DNA from: Owenweeksia sp048267305
GTDB taxonomy: Bacteria > Bacteroidota > Bacteroidia > Flavobacteriales > Schleiferiaceae
NCBI GenBank assembly: GCA_048267305.1
Contig: JBLWXT010000012.1
Span: 65,284 to 129,283 of the forward strand
Length of the DNA stretch: 64,000 nt
Direction of reading: 5' to 3'
Shown here: positions 50,558-61,400 of the stretch, piece after piece
Position numbering within the stretch: the first letter of the stretch is position 1
Layout of the letters: every line of letters starts with the position of its first letter
Made by a program: the position numbers and the translations under genes
Notes under the pieces: model-generated
Databases searched by the model: none
What the model saw: only the letters and a program-made list of their open reading frames with translations
Told to the model about the DNA's origin: nothing

Positions 50558-53500
50558 ATGTTTCAAGCTATAATAGCCTTTTCGGTAAAGAATAAGGCTC
50601 TCATATTACTATTTATAGCCGCTTTGGTTGGTGCAGGCATTTACTCCATGCGGCAGTTAGCGGTAGATGCCGTTCCTGATATTACAAACAATCAGGTGCA
50701 GGTAGTTACCACCTCTCCCTCTTTGGCAGCTGAAGAGGTGGAGCGATTTATAACTTACCCATTGGAAATGGCCATGGGACACATTCCCGGAGTTACGGAG
50801 GTGCGTTCGATCTCAAGGTTTGGCCTTTCTGTAATTACGGTTGTATTTGAAGATGATATACCTGTACTGGACACTCGCCAGTATGTGCAGGAACAAATAA
50901 ACCTGGCTAAAGGTGAAATTCCGGAAAACCTCGGTGTTCCCGAGATGATGCCCATCACAACGGGTTTGGGTGAAATCTATCAATATACCCTGCAGGTAGA
51001 TTCGGCTTATCGGGATCAGTATGATGCGATGAAATTGCGCACCATTCAGGACTGGATTGTAAAGCGGCAGTTTACCGGCACGGAGGGTTTGGTAGAGGTA
51101 AGTTCCTTTGGCGGCTTTCTCAAACAATACGAAGTGGCTGTAAACCCGCTATTGCTTAAGCAGTATGGTTTTGAAATGGCAGATATTCAGAAAGCGCTGG
51201 AAGGGGCTAATCAAAATTCAGGAGGGGGTTTTATTGAAAAAAATGAGTCGGCCTTTTATCTCAGGAGTGAAGGTTTGCTGGAAAGCGAAGGGGAAATCGG
51301 GCAGGTGGCATTGGGTGTGAGCAATGGCAGTCCTGTTTTAGTGCGTGATGTTGCAGAGCTTAGAACGGGCTACGCACCTCGCTTTGGAGCCATGAGTATG
51401 GACGGGCAGGGCGAGGTAGTAGGAGGGATAACCTTAATGCTGCGCGGGGCCAATTCCTCTCAGGTAATAGATAATGTACATGCCAGAGTAGAGGAAATCC
51501 GCAAGGCCTTGCCTCCGGGGGTTCGCCTCGAGTCCTATCTCGATCGGTCTGATCTTGTGGGCCGCGCTATTGGCACGGTAAGTCGTAACCTTATTGAAGG
51601 TGGATTGATCGTGATTTTTGTGCTGGTGCTTTTGCTCGGTAATATGAGAGCCGGTATACTGGTGGCCTCTATCATTCCGCTGTCTATACTCTTTGCCTTT
51701 ATTATGATGAATGTCTTTGGTGTTTCGGCTAACCTCATGTCCTTGGGAGCAATAGACTTTGGAATTGTAGTGGATGGTGCGGTTATCATTGTTGAGCATC
51801 TGCTGTTTATGCTCCATAAAAACCGAAACCTCAATACTCGTGGAGATTTCGATAAGCTCGTGGTAAAGAGTTCTGCGGAAATTTACAGGTCAGCAGCTTT
51901 TGGTGTGCTCATCATTCTTGTGGTTTTCATACCCATACTCACCCTTACGGGGATTGAAGGAAAGATGTTTAGGCCGATGGCCCAAACTTTTGGTTTCGCC
52001 ATTTTAGGAGCAATGTTACTTTCCCTCACCTATGTTCCGGCAATTGCCGCTATCCTTTTTAAAAATGGTCTTGGCAAGGAATTGCAGTTTTCCCATAAAC
52101 TGGTAGGCAAGCTTCAGCAGTTTTATCAACCGACATTAAAAAGGGCTCTTAAAATACCCTATACAATACTGGCTTCGGCAGTACTTCTTTTGGCGGCAGC
52201 CATTTTTACCTTTAGCAGGATGGGGCAGGAGTTTATTCCCCAGCTTGATGAAGGGGATTTGGCCCTGCAAATGTCACTTCCTACGGGTAGTGGCTTAAGT
52301 CAAAGCCTGGAGTATACCAGGCGGGTGGAAAAGCGATTGCTGGAGAAGTTTCCCGAAGTAAGGCATGTGGTTTCCAAAATAGGCTCGGCCGAGGTGCCTA
52401 CAGATCCCATGGCGGTTGAAGAGGCTGACATTATGATTATTATGAAACCGCAAGAGGAGTGGACAACTACTGATAATCGCGAGGATTTAGCAGCGATGAT
52501 GAAGAGCGAATTGGCGGTGTTTCCGGGGTTGAGCTTTGAATTTACCCAACCTATACAGTTGAGATTTAATGAGTTGATAACCGGGGCGAAAACGGATATA
52601 GCCATAAAGATATTTGGTGAAGACATGGGGGTATTGGCATCTCAGGCAGAGGAGGTGGCAAAATTGATAAGGCCAATAGAGGGTGCCGGGGATGTGAAAG
52701 TGGAGCAAACTGAAGGTCTTCCACAGCTAAAAATGAAAATCAGGCGCGACCAAATGGCCCGATATGGCGTGTCTTCCGGGGATGTGCAAAGTGTTATACG
52801 TACCGCATTTTCCGGCTCGCAGGTGGGGAGTATTTTTGAAGGACAGCGAAAGTTTGACCTTGTGGTAAGGCTGGCGCCAGAATTTAGGGAGACACCTAAT
52901 TTGGACCACATCTTTATCAATGTGCCCACAGGTGGTAAGGTGCCTCTAAGTGAATTGGTGGAGGTGACAAAAAGCAGCGGGCCGGCACAGGTTAGCCGTG
53001 AGGCAACCCAACGAAGAATTAATGTGGGGGTAAATGTTAGAAACCGCGATTTGGCCAGTGTGGTAGAGGATATTCAAGCCGAGATTGAAGATAAACTTGT
53101 TCTTCCTCCGGGATATACCATTACTTATGGCGGGCAGTTTGAAAACCTTCAAAAGGCAAAGGATCGTTTGATGATAGCAGTTCCTTTGGCACTTACTTTA
53201 ATCTTTCTGCTGTTGTATTTCACTTTCGGATCCTTTAAGCATGCCACCATGATTTTTGCCGCTGTGCCCTTATCCATTATCGGTGGAATTTTCGCTCTTT
53301 ATTTAAGAAACCTTCCTTTCAGTATTTCCGCAGGGGTGGGCTTTATCGCCCTGTTTGGGGTATCGGTGTTAAACGGTATTGTTCTAATCAGTCATTTCAA
53401 TGAATTGAGACAAAAGGGTGAACCTCTTATGAAGGTTATAGTGGATGGTGCTACAGATCGACTTCGTCCGGTGTTAATCACAGCTACTGTGGCCACTCTT

Positions 53501-53653
53501 GGTTTTTTGCCAATGGCTATTTCCTCATCAGCAGGAGCTGAAGTGCAGCGCCCTTTGGCTACCGTGGTAATAGGAGGGCTTATCAGTGCCACCTTCCTCA
53601 CTTTGGTGGTGCTGCCCATTCTTTATGAAATCGCACATAAAAAGAAACAATGA
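50558..53653 (+). CDS. czcA: Heavy-metal efflux RND pump, CzcA type
   Basis: Proton-driven inner-membrane pump, 1031 residues, with the RND two-fold repeat: helices at about 10-30 and 335-500, then 525-545 and 860-1025, with large periplasmic loops between. The fourth helix carries DFGIVVDGAVIIVEH near 406-420. Its Asp, Asp and Glu are the proton-relay residues of the Zn/Co/Cd/Ni branch and are not kept in CusA copper pumps. The start overlaps nothing; the end overlaps the TolC-family gene by 4 bp. Confidence 0.93.
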   Translation: MFQAIIAFSVKNKALILLFIAALVGAGIYSMRQLAVDAVPDITNNQVQVVTTSPSLAAEEVERFITYPLEMAMGHIPGVTEVRSISRFGLSVITVVFEDDIPVLDTRQYVQEQINLAKGEIPENLGVPEMMPITTGLGEIYQYTLQVDSAYRDQYDAMKLRTIQDWIVKRQFTGTEGLVEVSSFGGFLKQYEVAVNPLLLKQYGFEMADIQKALEGANQNSGGGFIEKNESAFYLRSEGLLESEGEIGQVALGVSNGSPVLVRDVAELRTGYAPRFGAMSMDGQGEVVGGITLMLRGANSSQVIDNVHARVEEIRKALPPGVRLESYLDRSDLVGRAIGTVSRNLIEGGLIVIFVLVLLLGNMRAGILVASIIPLSILFAFIMMNVFGVSANLMSLGAIDFGIVVDGAVIIVEHLLFMLHKNRNLNTRGDFDKLVVKSSAEIYRSAAFGVLIILVVFIPILTLTGIEGKMFRPMAQTFGFAILGAMLLSLTYVPAIAAILFKNGLGKELQFSHKLVGKLQQFYQPTLKRALKIPYTILASAVLLLAAAIFTFSRMGQEFIPQLDEGDLALQMSLPTGSGLSQSLEYTRRVEKRLLEKFPEVRHVVSKIGSAEVPTDPMAVEEADIMIIMKPQEEWTTTDNREDLAAMMKSELAVFPGLSFEFTQPIQLRFNELITGAKTDIAIKIFGEDMGVLASQAEEVAKLIRPIEGAGDVKVEQTEGLPQLKMKIRRDQMARYGVSSGDVQSVIRTAFSGSQVGSIFEGQRKFDLVVRLAPEFRETPNLDHIFINVPTGGKVPLSELVEVTKSSGPAQVSREATQRRINVGVNVRNRDLASVVEDIQAEIEDKLVLPPGYTITYGGQFENLQKAKDRLMIAVPLALTLIFLLLYFTFGSFKHATMIFAAVPLSIIGGIFALYLRNLPFSISAGVGFIALFGVSVLNGIVLISHFNELRQKGEPLMKVIVDGATDRLRPVLITATVATLGFLPMAISSSAGAEVQRPLATVVIGGLISATFLTLVVLPILYEIAHKKKQ

Positions 53654-54834
53654 AAAAGTACAGTATACTAATAATAGCAATGGGCCTGGGGCTGATAGCA
53701 AGTGGGCAGCGCCCCTTGGCATTGGAAACCTTGCTTGATTCTGCCAGGGCCAGAAACTCTGATGTCAGGATTATGAAGTCACGTTATCAGCAAGCTCAGG
53801 TTTCTCCGGCAACAGTTGCCGGTATAGATGCCACTGGCTTTTCCTTCAACTATGGTCAGGTTAATGGTCCGGCTAATGGGGATTATCAATTGCAAATTAT
53901 ACAGCCGCTTGGAAATCCGGTAAAGGGTATTTATGAAAGAAGAAAAAGGGATAGTGAGGTAGAACTGGCCTTTATTGAGCTTGGTCTTCAGGGAGCTTAT
54001 CTGGAAATGTCTGTTGAAAAGGCTTATGCCCAATGGAGTACGGCCTATCAAAAATATGAGCTGAGAAAGTTGCAAAAAACCTTTTACGATAGTGCTACAG
54101 CTTCTTCTCAACGCCTTTTTGATTTAGGGGAGATTAATACAGTTGAGTGGGGCTTGAGCCAAAGCAGAATGATGGCAGCAAAGGAAATGTATTTCTCTGC
54201 CTATACTGAGTATACCAACTCTCGTCAACAACTGGAAGCCCTTTGCAGGATGAACCTTGAGGGCTTTGTGCCGGATGATACCCCTGGTCTTTCGATTTCG
54301 CTGGTGCAGAAAGAGGGTGCAGGTGGTAAGCTGCAGCAGCAGCGATTATCAATACAACAGGATGTGGCTGAAAAGCAGTTGGCTGTTAGTGGGGCGGCCA
54401 TGGCGCCCTCTTTTTCGGTTGGTTATCTCAACCAAAAAATTGATGACGTGGTGGGCTATCAGGGGGTGGTTGCAGGCGTTAGCATCCCTTTATTAAAGAT
54501 GGGAAACTATAAGGAAAGAAAAATAGCTCGCTTTGAATTGGAGCAAGCCGAAATTAATCGTGAAAATCAAAGTTTCAGGCTGGCTCGGCAAATAGAAATA
54601 CTGGAAGCACAAAAGACGATGGTTAGTGCTCAATTAGTCGAAAATGGCCAGTTTATGAGGGCGGATTTGGAGAAAAGTCTCTCCTCTTCCCTTCGTTTGT
54701 TTAAATCCGGAGAAATTGATTTTATCCAGTTATCACAAATTATTGATGGATTGGCAGATGGCTTTGCGAGGCAGCAAAACCTCTATTACCAACTTTACAG
54801 CATAAATTCTGAATTAAAATATTTAACCAAATAA
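53650..54834 (+). CDS. TolC family outer-membrane efflux protein
   Basis: Outer-membrane channel of the pump. 394 residues, signal peptide ending GLIASGQ. Long coiled-coil helices are at about 90-215 and 270-385, with short strands between. It is a single-repeat-like, slightly short member, which is common in Bacteroidota. It is translationally coupled to czcA (ATGA) and 2 bp from the adaptor gene. Confidence 0.88.
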   Translation: MKKYSILIIAMGLGLIASGQRPLALETLLDSARARNSDVRIMKSRYQQAQVSPATVAGIDATGFSFNYGQVNGPANGDYQLQIIQPLGNPVKGIYERRKRDSEVELAFIELGLQGAYLEMSVEKAYAQWSTAYQKYELRKLQKTFYDSATASSQRLFDLGEINTVEWGLSQSRMMAAKEMYFSAYTEYTNSRQQLEALCRMNLEGFVPDDTPGLSISLVQKEGAGGKLQQQRLSIQQDVAEKQLAVSGAAMAPSFSVGYLNQKIDDVVGYQGVVAGVSIPLLKMGNYKERKIARFELEQAEINRENQSFRLARQIEILEAQKTMVSAQLVENGQFMRADLEKSLSSSLRLFKSGEIDFIQLSQIIDGLADGFARQQNLYYQLYSINSELKYLTK

Positions 54835-54836
54835 AA

Positions 54837-55943
54837 ATGAAATTTCTAAGTATTACAGCAAGTCTGGTTTTGATAGCCTTAAGTAGTTGCTCATCAAAGG
54901 AATCGGGCAAGGAAACCAATGCAGAAAGTGGCTCTTCGGCTTCTGTTGAGGAGATAATAAGGGCTAATGAAGTAACCCTTGGCGGCTTGCAAAAAATGTT
55001 GATTAGTGAAGAGATTTCCACCACAGGGCTTGTTGATGCTCCGCCCCAAAGCATGGTGAGCGTTTATCCTGTGATAGGAGGATTTGTAAAGGAGGTATAT
55101 ATAGTGGCAGGAGAAGAGGTACGCAAAGGACAGCCGTTATTTACGCTTAGCCATCCCGACATTCTTAAAAAGCAGCAAGAGTATCTGGAGGAAAAGGCCG
55201 GTTTTTTGGCTATTGAAGCCGATTGGAAACGAAAGCAAAACTTGATAAAGGATAAGTCTGTGTCGGATAAGGCATATCAGGAAAGTGAAAATACATACAT
55301 CAGCGCGCAGAGTCGTATCAATACCCTCGAACTCACGCTCAAGGGGATGAATCTAAACCCCCAAGCCATCAGTAAAAATGGAATGGCGAATAGTATCAGG
55401 ATAGTATCAGACATTGACGGTGTGGTAACCGAGCTGTTCACCCACAAAGGCGAGTATGTTGGTGGAGATAAAAAGTTGGCCGAAATTTTAGACAAAAGCC
55501 ATCTGCATATTGAGTTGCAGGTAAGGGCTCAGGAAATTGGAAAGGTGCGGGTTGGTCAGGCGGTCAGGCTATGGCTGGATGGTGTGCAATTTCCGGGAAA
55601 TGTACATTTAATAAACCCACAGATAGGAGCAAATAATTTTGCGAAAGTGCATATACACTTTGACGAAAGTCAGGGAAACTATAAGCCTGGTTCTTTTGTG
55701 CAGGCTCAAATTATTATTTCATCGGATACGGTTTTTGCGCTACCGCTAACGGCTGTTTACGAAAGTGCAGGACATAGCTACGCCCTGGAGGTGGAAAAAA
55801 ATGAGCTAAAACCTGTGGAGGTACAGCTTGGCGAACACAATGATAGCCTGGTGGAAATCAAAAACTACAGGCAACTGAAAGGTAAAAAACTGGCGCTTAG
55901 CAAGGTAAAGTATCTGGTAGGTACAATTGAAGATGAGTCTTAA
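54837..55943 (+). CDS. Efflux RND periplasmic adaptor (CzcB-like)
   Basis: Membrane-fusion lipoprotein that joins pump and channel. 368 residues, lipobox LSSC at residue 18. Lipoyl-like halves are at about 70-110 and 190-220 (VIGGFVKEVYIVAGEEVRKG, then IVSDIDGVVTELFTHKGEYV), with a helical hairpin between. A beta-barrel domain follows at 225-300 and a C-terminal domain with KPVEVQLGEHNDSLVEI. The gene order pump-channel-adaptor is reversed from the classical CzcCBA order but usual here. Confidence 0.9.
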   Translation: MKFLSITASLVLIALSSCSSKESGKETNAESGSSASVEEIIRANEVTLGGLQKMLISEEISTTGLVDAPPQSMVSVYPVIGGFVKEVYIVAGEEVRKGQPLFTLSHPDILKKQQEYLEEKAGFLAIEADWKRKQNLIKDKSVSDKAYQESENTYISAQSRINTLELTLKGMNLNPQAISKNGMANSIRIVSDIDGVVTELFTHKGEYVGGDKKLAEILDKSHLHIELQVRAQEIGKVRVGQAVRLWLDGVQFPGNVHLINPQIGANNFAKVHIHFDESQGNYKPGSFVQAQIIISSDTVFALPLTAVYESAGHSYALEVEKNELKPVEVQLGEHNDSLVEIKNYRQLKGKKLALSKVKYLVGTIEDES

Positions 55944-55989
55944 GTACGGAGAGCCTATACATTGATGCGACCAAATGTGCTGCTGCCCT

Positions 55990-56292
55990 TTACCGTATTT
56001 TCATCTTATGCAGCATTTCGGTGGTCATAGGGTCTTCGTATGTGCCAAAGGCATCCACTAAGGTTCCTTTTTCTCCCTCTGCTGTAGAGATTGCAAAAAT
56101 GATAGACATATCATCAGGATTGCTCATACCTTCAAAACGGTGAAACTCATCAATATGAAAAGTGCTGGGATCATATTTTTTGTCCAGAGACCTGCACTCA
56201 ATGCAATGTGGCTTCAGGTTAAAATCCAGGGTGTAGCCACGCTTTTGCAGTTCAATAACTGCTTGCGATAAGGTGTCGTATTGATTGTCCAT
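55990..56292 (-). CDS. Conserved small protein, 100 aa
   Basis: Cytoplasmic protein conserved in Bacteroidota. Sequences like it carry the misleading label phosphoribosylpyrophosphate synthetase, although it has no PRPP-synthase motif and only 100 residues. Two helices (YDTLSQAVIELQKRGYTLDF), a Cys pair in HCIECRS, then acidic strands (EFHRFEGMSNPDDMSIIFAI). It lies 48 bp upstream of the DinB gene on the opposite end of that cluster. Function unknown. Confidence 0.7.
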   Translation of the reverse strand: MDNQYDTLSQAVIELQKRGYTLDFNLKPHCIECRSLDKKYDPSTFHIDEFHRFEGMSNPDDMSIIFAISTAEGEKGTLVDAFGTYEDPMTTEMLHKMKIR

Positions 56293-56339
56293 TTTTTAGA
56301 TTTTAAGGGTTAACCAATCATTCATGCAGATTGTTGTAA

Positions 56340-56792
56340 TCAAATATCGAAAAACCTGCGGTGATAATTGATCTGTCCCATGTGGTAATTTACGTGAGCA
56401 ATCATTCGCATCAACATAAAATGAGTGGGGTAGTAATTGCCTCCGCGCCACGTTAGTGGAAAATTCTCATCAAGACTATTTGGGTTGATGTTTCCAAGGG
56501 CCACGTTTAGTTCCTTTAGCAGGATGTCATATTCGCCCAACATATCGGCAAGCGGAATATCCTTTACCATAAACTCTTCATCACGTTGGCGTAAATAGCC
56601 GCTGTTGCCAAATGAGCTGCCAATAAAATGGCGAAGCGATCGTGTTAAATGAACAAACAGCACACCTGCGCTATTGGTGGTTCCCGGCAGTACTTTCCAG
56701 ATCACCCCTTCTTTAGGATAAGAAAGCAGTTCAGATTTTAAGGCTTCTAAATCTGTCAACAGGATGTCCTTAACCGCTTCTACTGTATTCAT
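56340..56792 (-). CDS. DinB family protein
   Basis: Metal-binding four-helix bundle of 150 residues. Members are thiol transferases or unassigned hydrolases. Likely ligands: His in GVLFVHLTRSLRHF near 48-55, and two His in HVNYHMGQINYHRRF near 133-147. It overlaps the LpxH-like gene by 4 bp (ATGA), so it is translated after it. The role cannot be fixed from context. Confidence 0.82.
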   Translation of the reverse strand: MNTVEAVKDILLTDLEALKSELLSYPKEGVIWKVLPGTTNSAGVLFVHLTRSLRHFIGSSFGNSGYLRQRDEEFMVKDIPLADMLGEYDILLKELNVALGNINPNSLDENFPLTWRGGNYYPTHFMLMRMIAHVNYHMGQINYHRRFFDI

Positions 56793-57553
56793 TCGTTGGG
56801 CTTGTAATCTTTTAGTTCCACTGTGTTTCCGTCAAAAACAGCGTAGGTGTAGTATTTTATCCAATCACCCAGGTTTATGTAACGTGAACGCTCGTTCAAT
56901 TTGATGTCAAGCGGTAAATGGCGATGCCCAAAAATGAAATAATCATAATGCTTCTTCTTCAGCATTTCCTTACTGTAGATGGCTAGCCACTCATTTTCCT
57001 CACCTAAAAATTTAGCATCACTGTCACCGGTTTTGGCGCGGCTCTTTTTGCTGAAGTAATCGGCCAGCCCAATACCGAAGTTGGGGTGAAGCCGTGCAAA
57101 CGACCATTGCAAAAGGGGGTTCTTAAAAACCTTTTTTATGAATTTGTATCCATGATCTCCAGGGCCAAGTCCATCTCCATGGCCGATGTAAAACTGCTGT
57201 CCATTCCATTCCCTTTCATTGGGGACGCGGTGCAGTATCACGCCAGTCTCGGCCGGGAGGTAATCAAAAATCCACATGTCGTGATTGCCCGTGTACATGT
57301 GTATGGGAATGCCGCTGTCGCAGATTTCGGCCAGTTTGCCCAACACCCGCACAAAACCACGGGGTACGGCATGTTTGTATTCAAACCAAAAGTCAAAAAG
57401 ATCGCCAACAATAAAAATTTCTGCGGCATCGTGTTTTACTTCATCCAACCATTGAACAAACAGCTTTTCGCGCTTTAGGCTCTCCTCATAATTGGGAGCG
57501 CCCAAATGTTGGTCGGAGGCGAAATAGATTTTTTTTCCATGAGGCAATTGCAT
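56789..57553 (-). CDS. lpxH: UDP-2,3-diacylglucosamine hydrolase-like phosphoesterase
   Basis: Calcineurin-fold enzyme that likely removes UMP from UDP-2,3-diacylglucosamine in lipid A synthesis. 254 residues, metal motifs in order: FASDQHLG (about 11), IVGDLFDFWFE (about 47), YTGNHDMW (about 88), GHGDG (about 123) and FGHRHLP (about 205). The motif GDLFDFWFE is typical of LpxH. Bacteroidota lack other LpxH copies near lpx genes, so the assignment is good but substrate is inferred. Overlaps DinB by 4 bp. Confidence 0.87.
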   Translation of the reverse strand: MQLPHGKKIYFASDQHLGAPNYEESLKREKLFVQWLDEVKHDAAEIFIVGDLFDFWFEYKHAVPRGFVRVLGKLAEICDSGIPIHMYTGNHDMWIFDYLPAETGVILHRVPNEREWNGQQFYIGHGDGLGPGDHGYKFIKKVFKNPLLQWSFARLHPNFGIGLADYFSKKSRAKTGDSDAKFLGEENEWLAIYSKEMLKKKHYDYFIFGHRHLPLDIKLNERSRYINLGDWIKYYTYAVFDGNTVELKDYKPNE

Positions 57554-57584
57554 GGGGCGAAGATAGGATAAGGATCAAAAAGGT

Positions 57585-57615
57585 GTAAAAAGAAAAACCC
57601 CGCCTAAGCGAGGTT
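57585..57615 (-). terminator. Intrinsic terminator after sodA
   Basis: AACCTCGC and GCGGGGTT pair (57596-57603 with 57608-57615, one G-U) over a TTAG loop, followed by TTTCTTTTT on the minus strand. Confidence 0.8.
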
Positions 57616-57641
57616 CTTGTTATTAAGATATCTGCACAAGC

Positions 57642-58247
57642 TTACTTCGCAGCCTCAAATCTTCTGCTTACTTCGTCCCAGTTAATCACATTAAAAAATG
57701 CGTTAATATAGTCTGGGCGCTTGTTTTGATACTTCAGGTAATAGGCGTGTTCCCACACATCCATACCTAAAATAGGGGTTCCTTTCACTTCAGCGATATC
57801 CATTAATGGATTGTCCTGGTTTGGAGTAGAACTAACTTCAAGCTTACCATCCTTTACAATAAGCCAAGCCCAGCCAGAACCAAAACGTGTGGCTCCTGCA
57901 GTGGAAAATTTCTCCTTAAATTGATCGAATGATCCAAAGGCTGAATCTATTGCTTCGGCAAGAGCACCGCCAGGATTACCGCCACCATCAGGGCTCATTA
58001 CTGTCCAAAAAAGGTTGTGATTGTAATAACCACCACCGTTGTTGCGCACAGCGGTTGAGTGCTGAGATACATTCTTAAGAATGTCTTCAATGGATTGATC
58101 CGCAAGGTCAGTGCCTTCTATTGCGTCATTTAGTTTGTTAGTGTATCCAGCATGATGCTTATCATGGTGAATCTCCATGGTAGTTGCATCAATATGTGGT
58201 TCTAAAGCATTTTTAGCATAAGGTAAATCGGGCAGTTGAAAAGCCAT
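57642..58247 (-). CDS. sodA: Superoxide dismutase, Fe/Mn type
   Basis: Converts superoxide to oxygen and hydrogen peroxide. 201 residues. Metal ligands: H in MEIHHDKHHAGY near 27, H in GGGYYNHNLFW near 75, D and H in GMDVWEHAYYLKYQ near 160-173. The motif GATRFGSGWAWLIV is shared by Fe and Mn forms and does not settle the metal. Cytoplasmic, without signal peptide. It is divergent from the helicase gene and is followed by a terminator. Confidence 0.96.
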   Translation of the reverse strand: MAFQLPDLPYAKNALEPHIDATTMEIHHDKHHAGYTNKLNDAIEGTDLADQSIEDILKNVSQHSTAVRNNGGGYYNHNLFWTVMSPDGGGNPGGALAEAIDSAFGSFDQFKEKFSTAGATRFGSGWAWLIVKDGKLEVSSTPNQDNPLMDIAEVKGTPILGMDVWEHAYYLKYQNKRPDYINAFFNVINWDEVSRRFEAAK

Positions 58248-58412
58248 AATTATTTGATTTTATGTTTGAAAAATAAATTTTAATTCCGCTAAGGTAACAC
58301 GCCTTTATCGTTTAGGTTTAGGATATTAGAATTTTATGATGAGTACATAAGAAATGGCAAAAAAGAGCGGTAATATTGAAGCATTGTAAGAAAATGCATA
58401 AGCAATTGATTG

Positions 58413-61400
58413 ATGGGAAAATTTGAAGTTTACAACGCATCTGCAGGAGCGGGAAAGACCTATACACTTGTAAAAAACTACCTGAGTATATGCCTGGCGA
58501 GTGAAAACACCATGAAGTTTAGGGAGGTATTGGCGATCACCTTTACCAATAAGGCCGCTAATGAAATGAAGGAGCGCATAGTGGCACAGCTTCGGCAGAT
58601 GGGAACTTTTACAACTTCTGATAAAAAGGAAGACAAGGAATACAACATGCTTTTTCAATTGGCCAAAGAGCTGGGTTTAAGTCCTGAAAAGGTGAGTTTT
58701 CGTGCGCGGGATATTCTTACCACCATTCTTCACAATTACTCGGCTTTTTCGGTTTCCACCATTGATAAATTTACCAATCGCCTGATAAGGAGCTTTGCGC
58801 AGGATTTAAAATTGAACAGTAATTATGAGGTAGAGCTGGATAGTGGCGAAATGCTTTCTGAGGCTATTGACCGAATGTTGGCTGATCTGGAGGAGGACTC
58901 CGCCACATCCAGGGTTTTACTCGAGTTTATAAATACTAAACTGGATGAGGGAAAATCGCCCCGGCCTGAGCACAGCCTGCACGAAATGGGTAGGAATCTT
59001 TTTGATGAAGGTGCCTTGCCCTTTTTAAAGAGGCTCAAGGGATTTGATTCGGCCAAAGTAATGGAGGCGGGAAATGCTTTGAGAAAGGAAAGTAAGGAGA
59101 TGGAAGCCACTGTTAAATCTCACGCAAGTCAACTTCTGGAGTTGATACATGCGCAGGGAATAGAGAAAATGGATTTTAGCGGTGGTTATGTATACGGCTA
59201 TATAACTAATCTATATGATGGGGTTGTGGATAAGTGGCCGCCAAATAAAACTGTATTAAAGATTTTAGATGGTGCTCCGTTTTACGCAAAAGCAAAGGCG
59301 AAGGATCTGGCTCCAAAGTTTGATCCTATTGATGATGAGCTGAGGAGGGGGTTGGCTTTAGCGGTAGAAACAATACTCCAAATATACCCTCGTTACCACT
59401 TGATTGGCAAAGTTTTAAAGGATATCTATTCTTTGGCTACTTTGGCTGAGATTGAAACTAATTTGGAGTTGGTAAAGGAGGAAACCAACCGCTTGCCGAT
59501 AGGTGAGTTTAATAAGCTGATTAGCGAAAAGCTCGATCAGGAGCCTACGGCTTATCTGTTCGAAAAACTAGGTGACCGCTACCATTATTTCTTTGTGGAC
59601 GAGTTTCAGGATACTTCTGTTTTACAGTGGAAAAACCTGCTTCCACTTGTTGGTAATGCCATGGCTTCCAATGGTTCCGTTATGATAGTAGGAGATGGTA
59701 AACAATCCATTTATCGCTGGCGGGGTGGTGACGTTTCCCAATTTGTAAATCTCTCTAATGATACGGACACCTCGAATAAAATTCAAATTGGAGAAGAGGT
59801 CAGGGAGCTTTATTCCCGAGAAAAAGTAACGCTGGGTTCCAATTTCAGAAGCCGCAGGGAGGTTGTGGAATTTAACAATGACTTTTTTACAACCACTGCT
59901 AAAATACTGGAGGGTGAAAACTTTCAACAGCTATACAGTGAAGCATCTCAAAAGGTTGAAAGACAGCAAGGAGGATATGTTTACTTAAACAGGATTCGCT
60001 ATGATAAGGATACTTATGAAGAAGAGCAAGGTAATGAGTGTTTACGGATAATAAGATCAGCAGTTTCTCGTGGTTATGCCTTAAGTGATATTACATTAAT
60101 TACCAGACGAAAGCAGGAAGGGGCGATTTTGGCTGAGGTCCTTTTAAGTGAAGGAATTTCCGTTGTTAGTCCCGATAGTTTAATGATTGAGCAATCGTCT
60201 GATGTTCGGGCAATCGTCTCCTATCTTAAATTTTTGGTGCGGCCGGATGACTTTGGTGTACGGTGGGATTTCCTCAATAAGTTGTGGAATAGTGGGATTG
60301 TAAATGGAGGCTTTACCGAGAAACACCTGTTTTTGGATAAGCTCATTCATGAGTCTGCTTATAGGTTACACAGCTTTCTAGAGGCTAATCTATCAGGTTA
60401 TAAACTGGCCGAAATGTTGGAGTTATCCCTTGTGGATAAGGTTTATGATGTGGCTTCCTTACTTAAGCTGCCGATTCAGGGCAATCCATTTCTTCACACT
60501 TTTATGGATCAAATTGTTGATTATCAAAACAAAAAAGGAGATGGGGAGACAGGTTTTTTGAGGTGGTGGGATGAAAAAGGCAATTCCAAAAGTATAAGTC
60601 TGCCGGAAGGTAATGATGCCGTGAATATAATGACGGTGCACAAAAGCAAGGGACTGGAATTTCCGATTACCATCGTTCCTTTTGCGGATTGGCTTGCAAC
60701 CACGGAGCCCGGAGGCAGTTCTACCTGGATGGATATTGAAGACTATAACATCGAAGGTTTGCCGGTGGCCAGAGTTGGACTGTCAGATAATGATCACGCT
60801 TTAGATGAATATAAAATGTTGCATCAAGCCAATAGAGAAAGCGTTTATCTCGATAATATGAATTTGGCTTATGTGGCTTTTACGCGGGCTGTGGATGAGC
60901 TTTATATAATAGGATCTATTAAAAGACATGGAGAGGGTGGGAGATTAACTAGATATATCTCAGAGTATTTCACTGAAAAGGGTATAGAGGGCGATGTTGT
61001 GGAGTTTGGAGAGCCAATGACATTAACTGACAGAGATAAACCAGCAGTTGCAACTGGCATTAAAAGTTACAAGGGTGCCAATTGGTTTCAAAAAGTAAAA
61101 ATCTCAATTGATGCGCCCCTCAACTGGATTGATGGTGAAAGCTCTCAAACGTCCTATGGAAAAAGGGTTCACAGCTTAATGGCTCAGGTAAGTAGCCAAA
61201 ATGATGTTGAAAGGATACTTCAGGAAAACCTTTTGAAAGGAGCTATCAGCAAGTCGGAATATGATGAGTTGTACCCCGTGATTAATGGATTGGTAAATGA
61301 TGATGTTCTTTCACAATATTACAAGGATGAATTAGAGGTTATAAATGAGGAGGAAATTCTGATTCCCGGAAATCTGTCTGCAAGACCCGATAGAGTGGTA

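Noticed and set aside
58326..58658. Minus-strand frame of 110 codons overlapping the helicase start
   Set aside because: It is mostly antisense to the Walker A region of the helicase and has no recognisable pattern.
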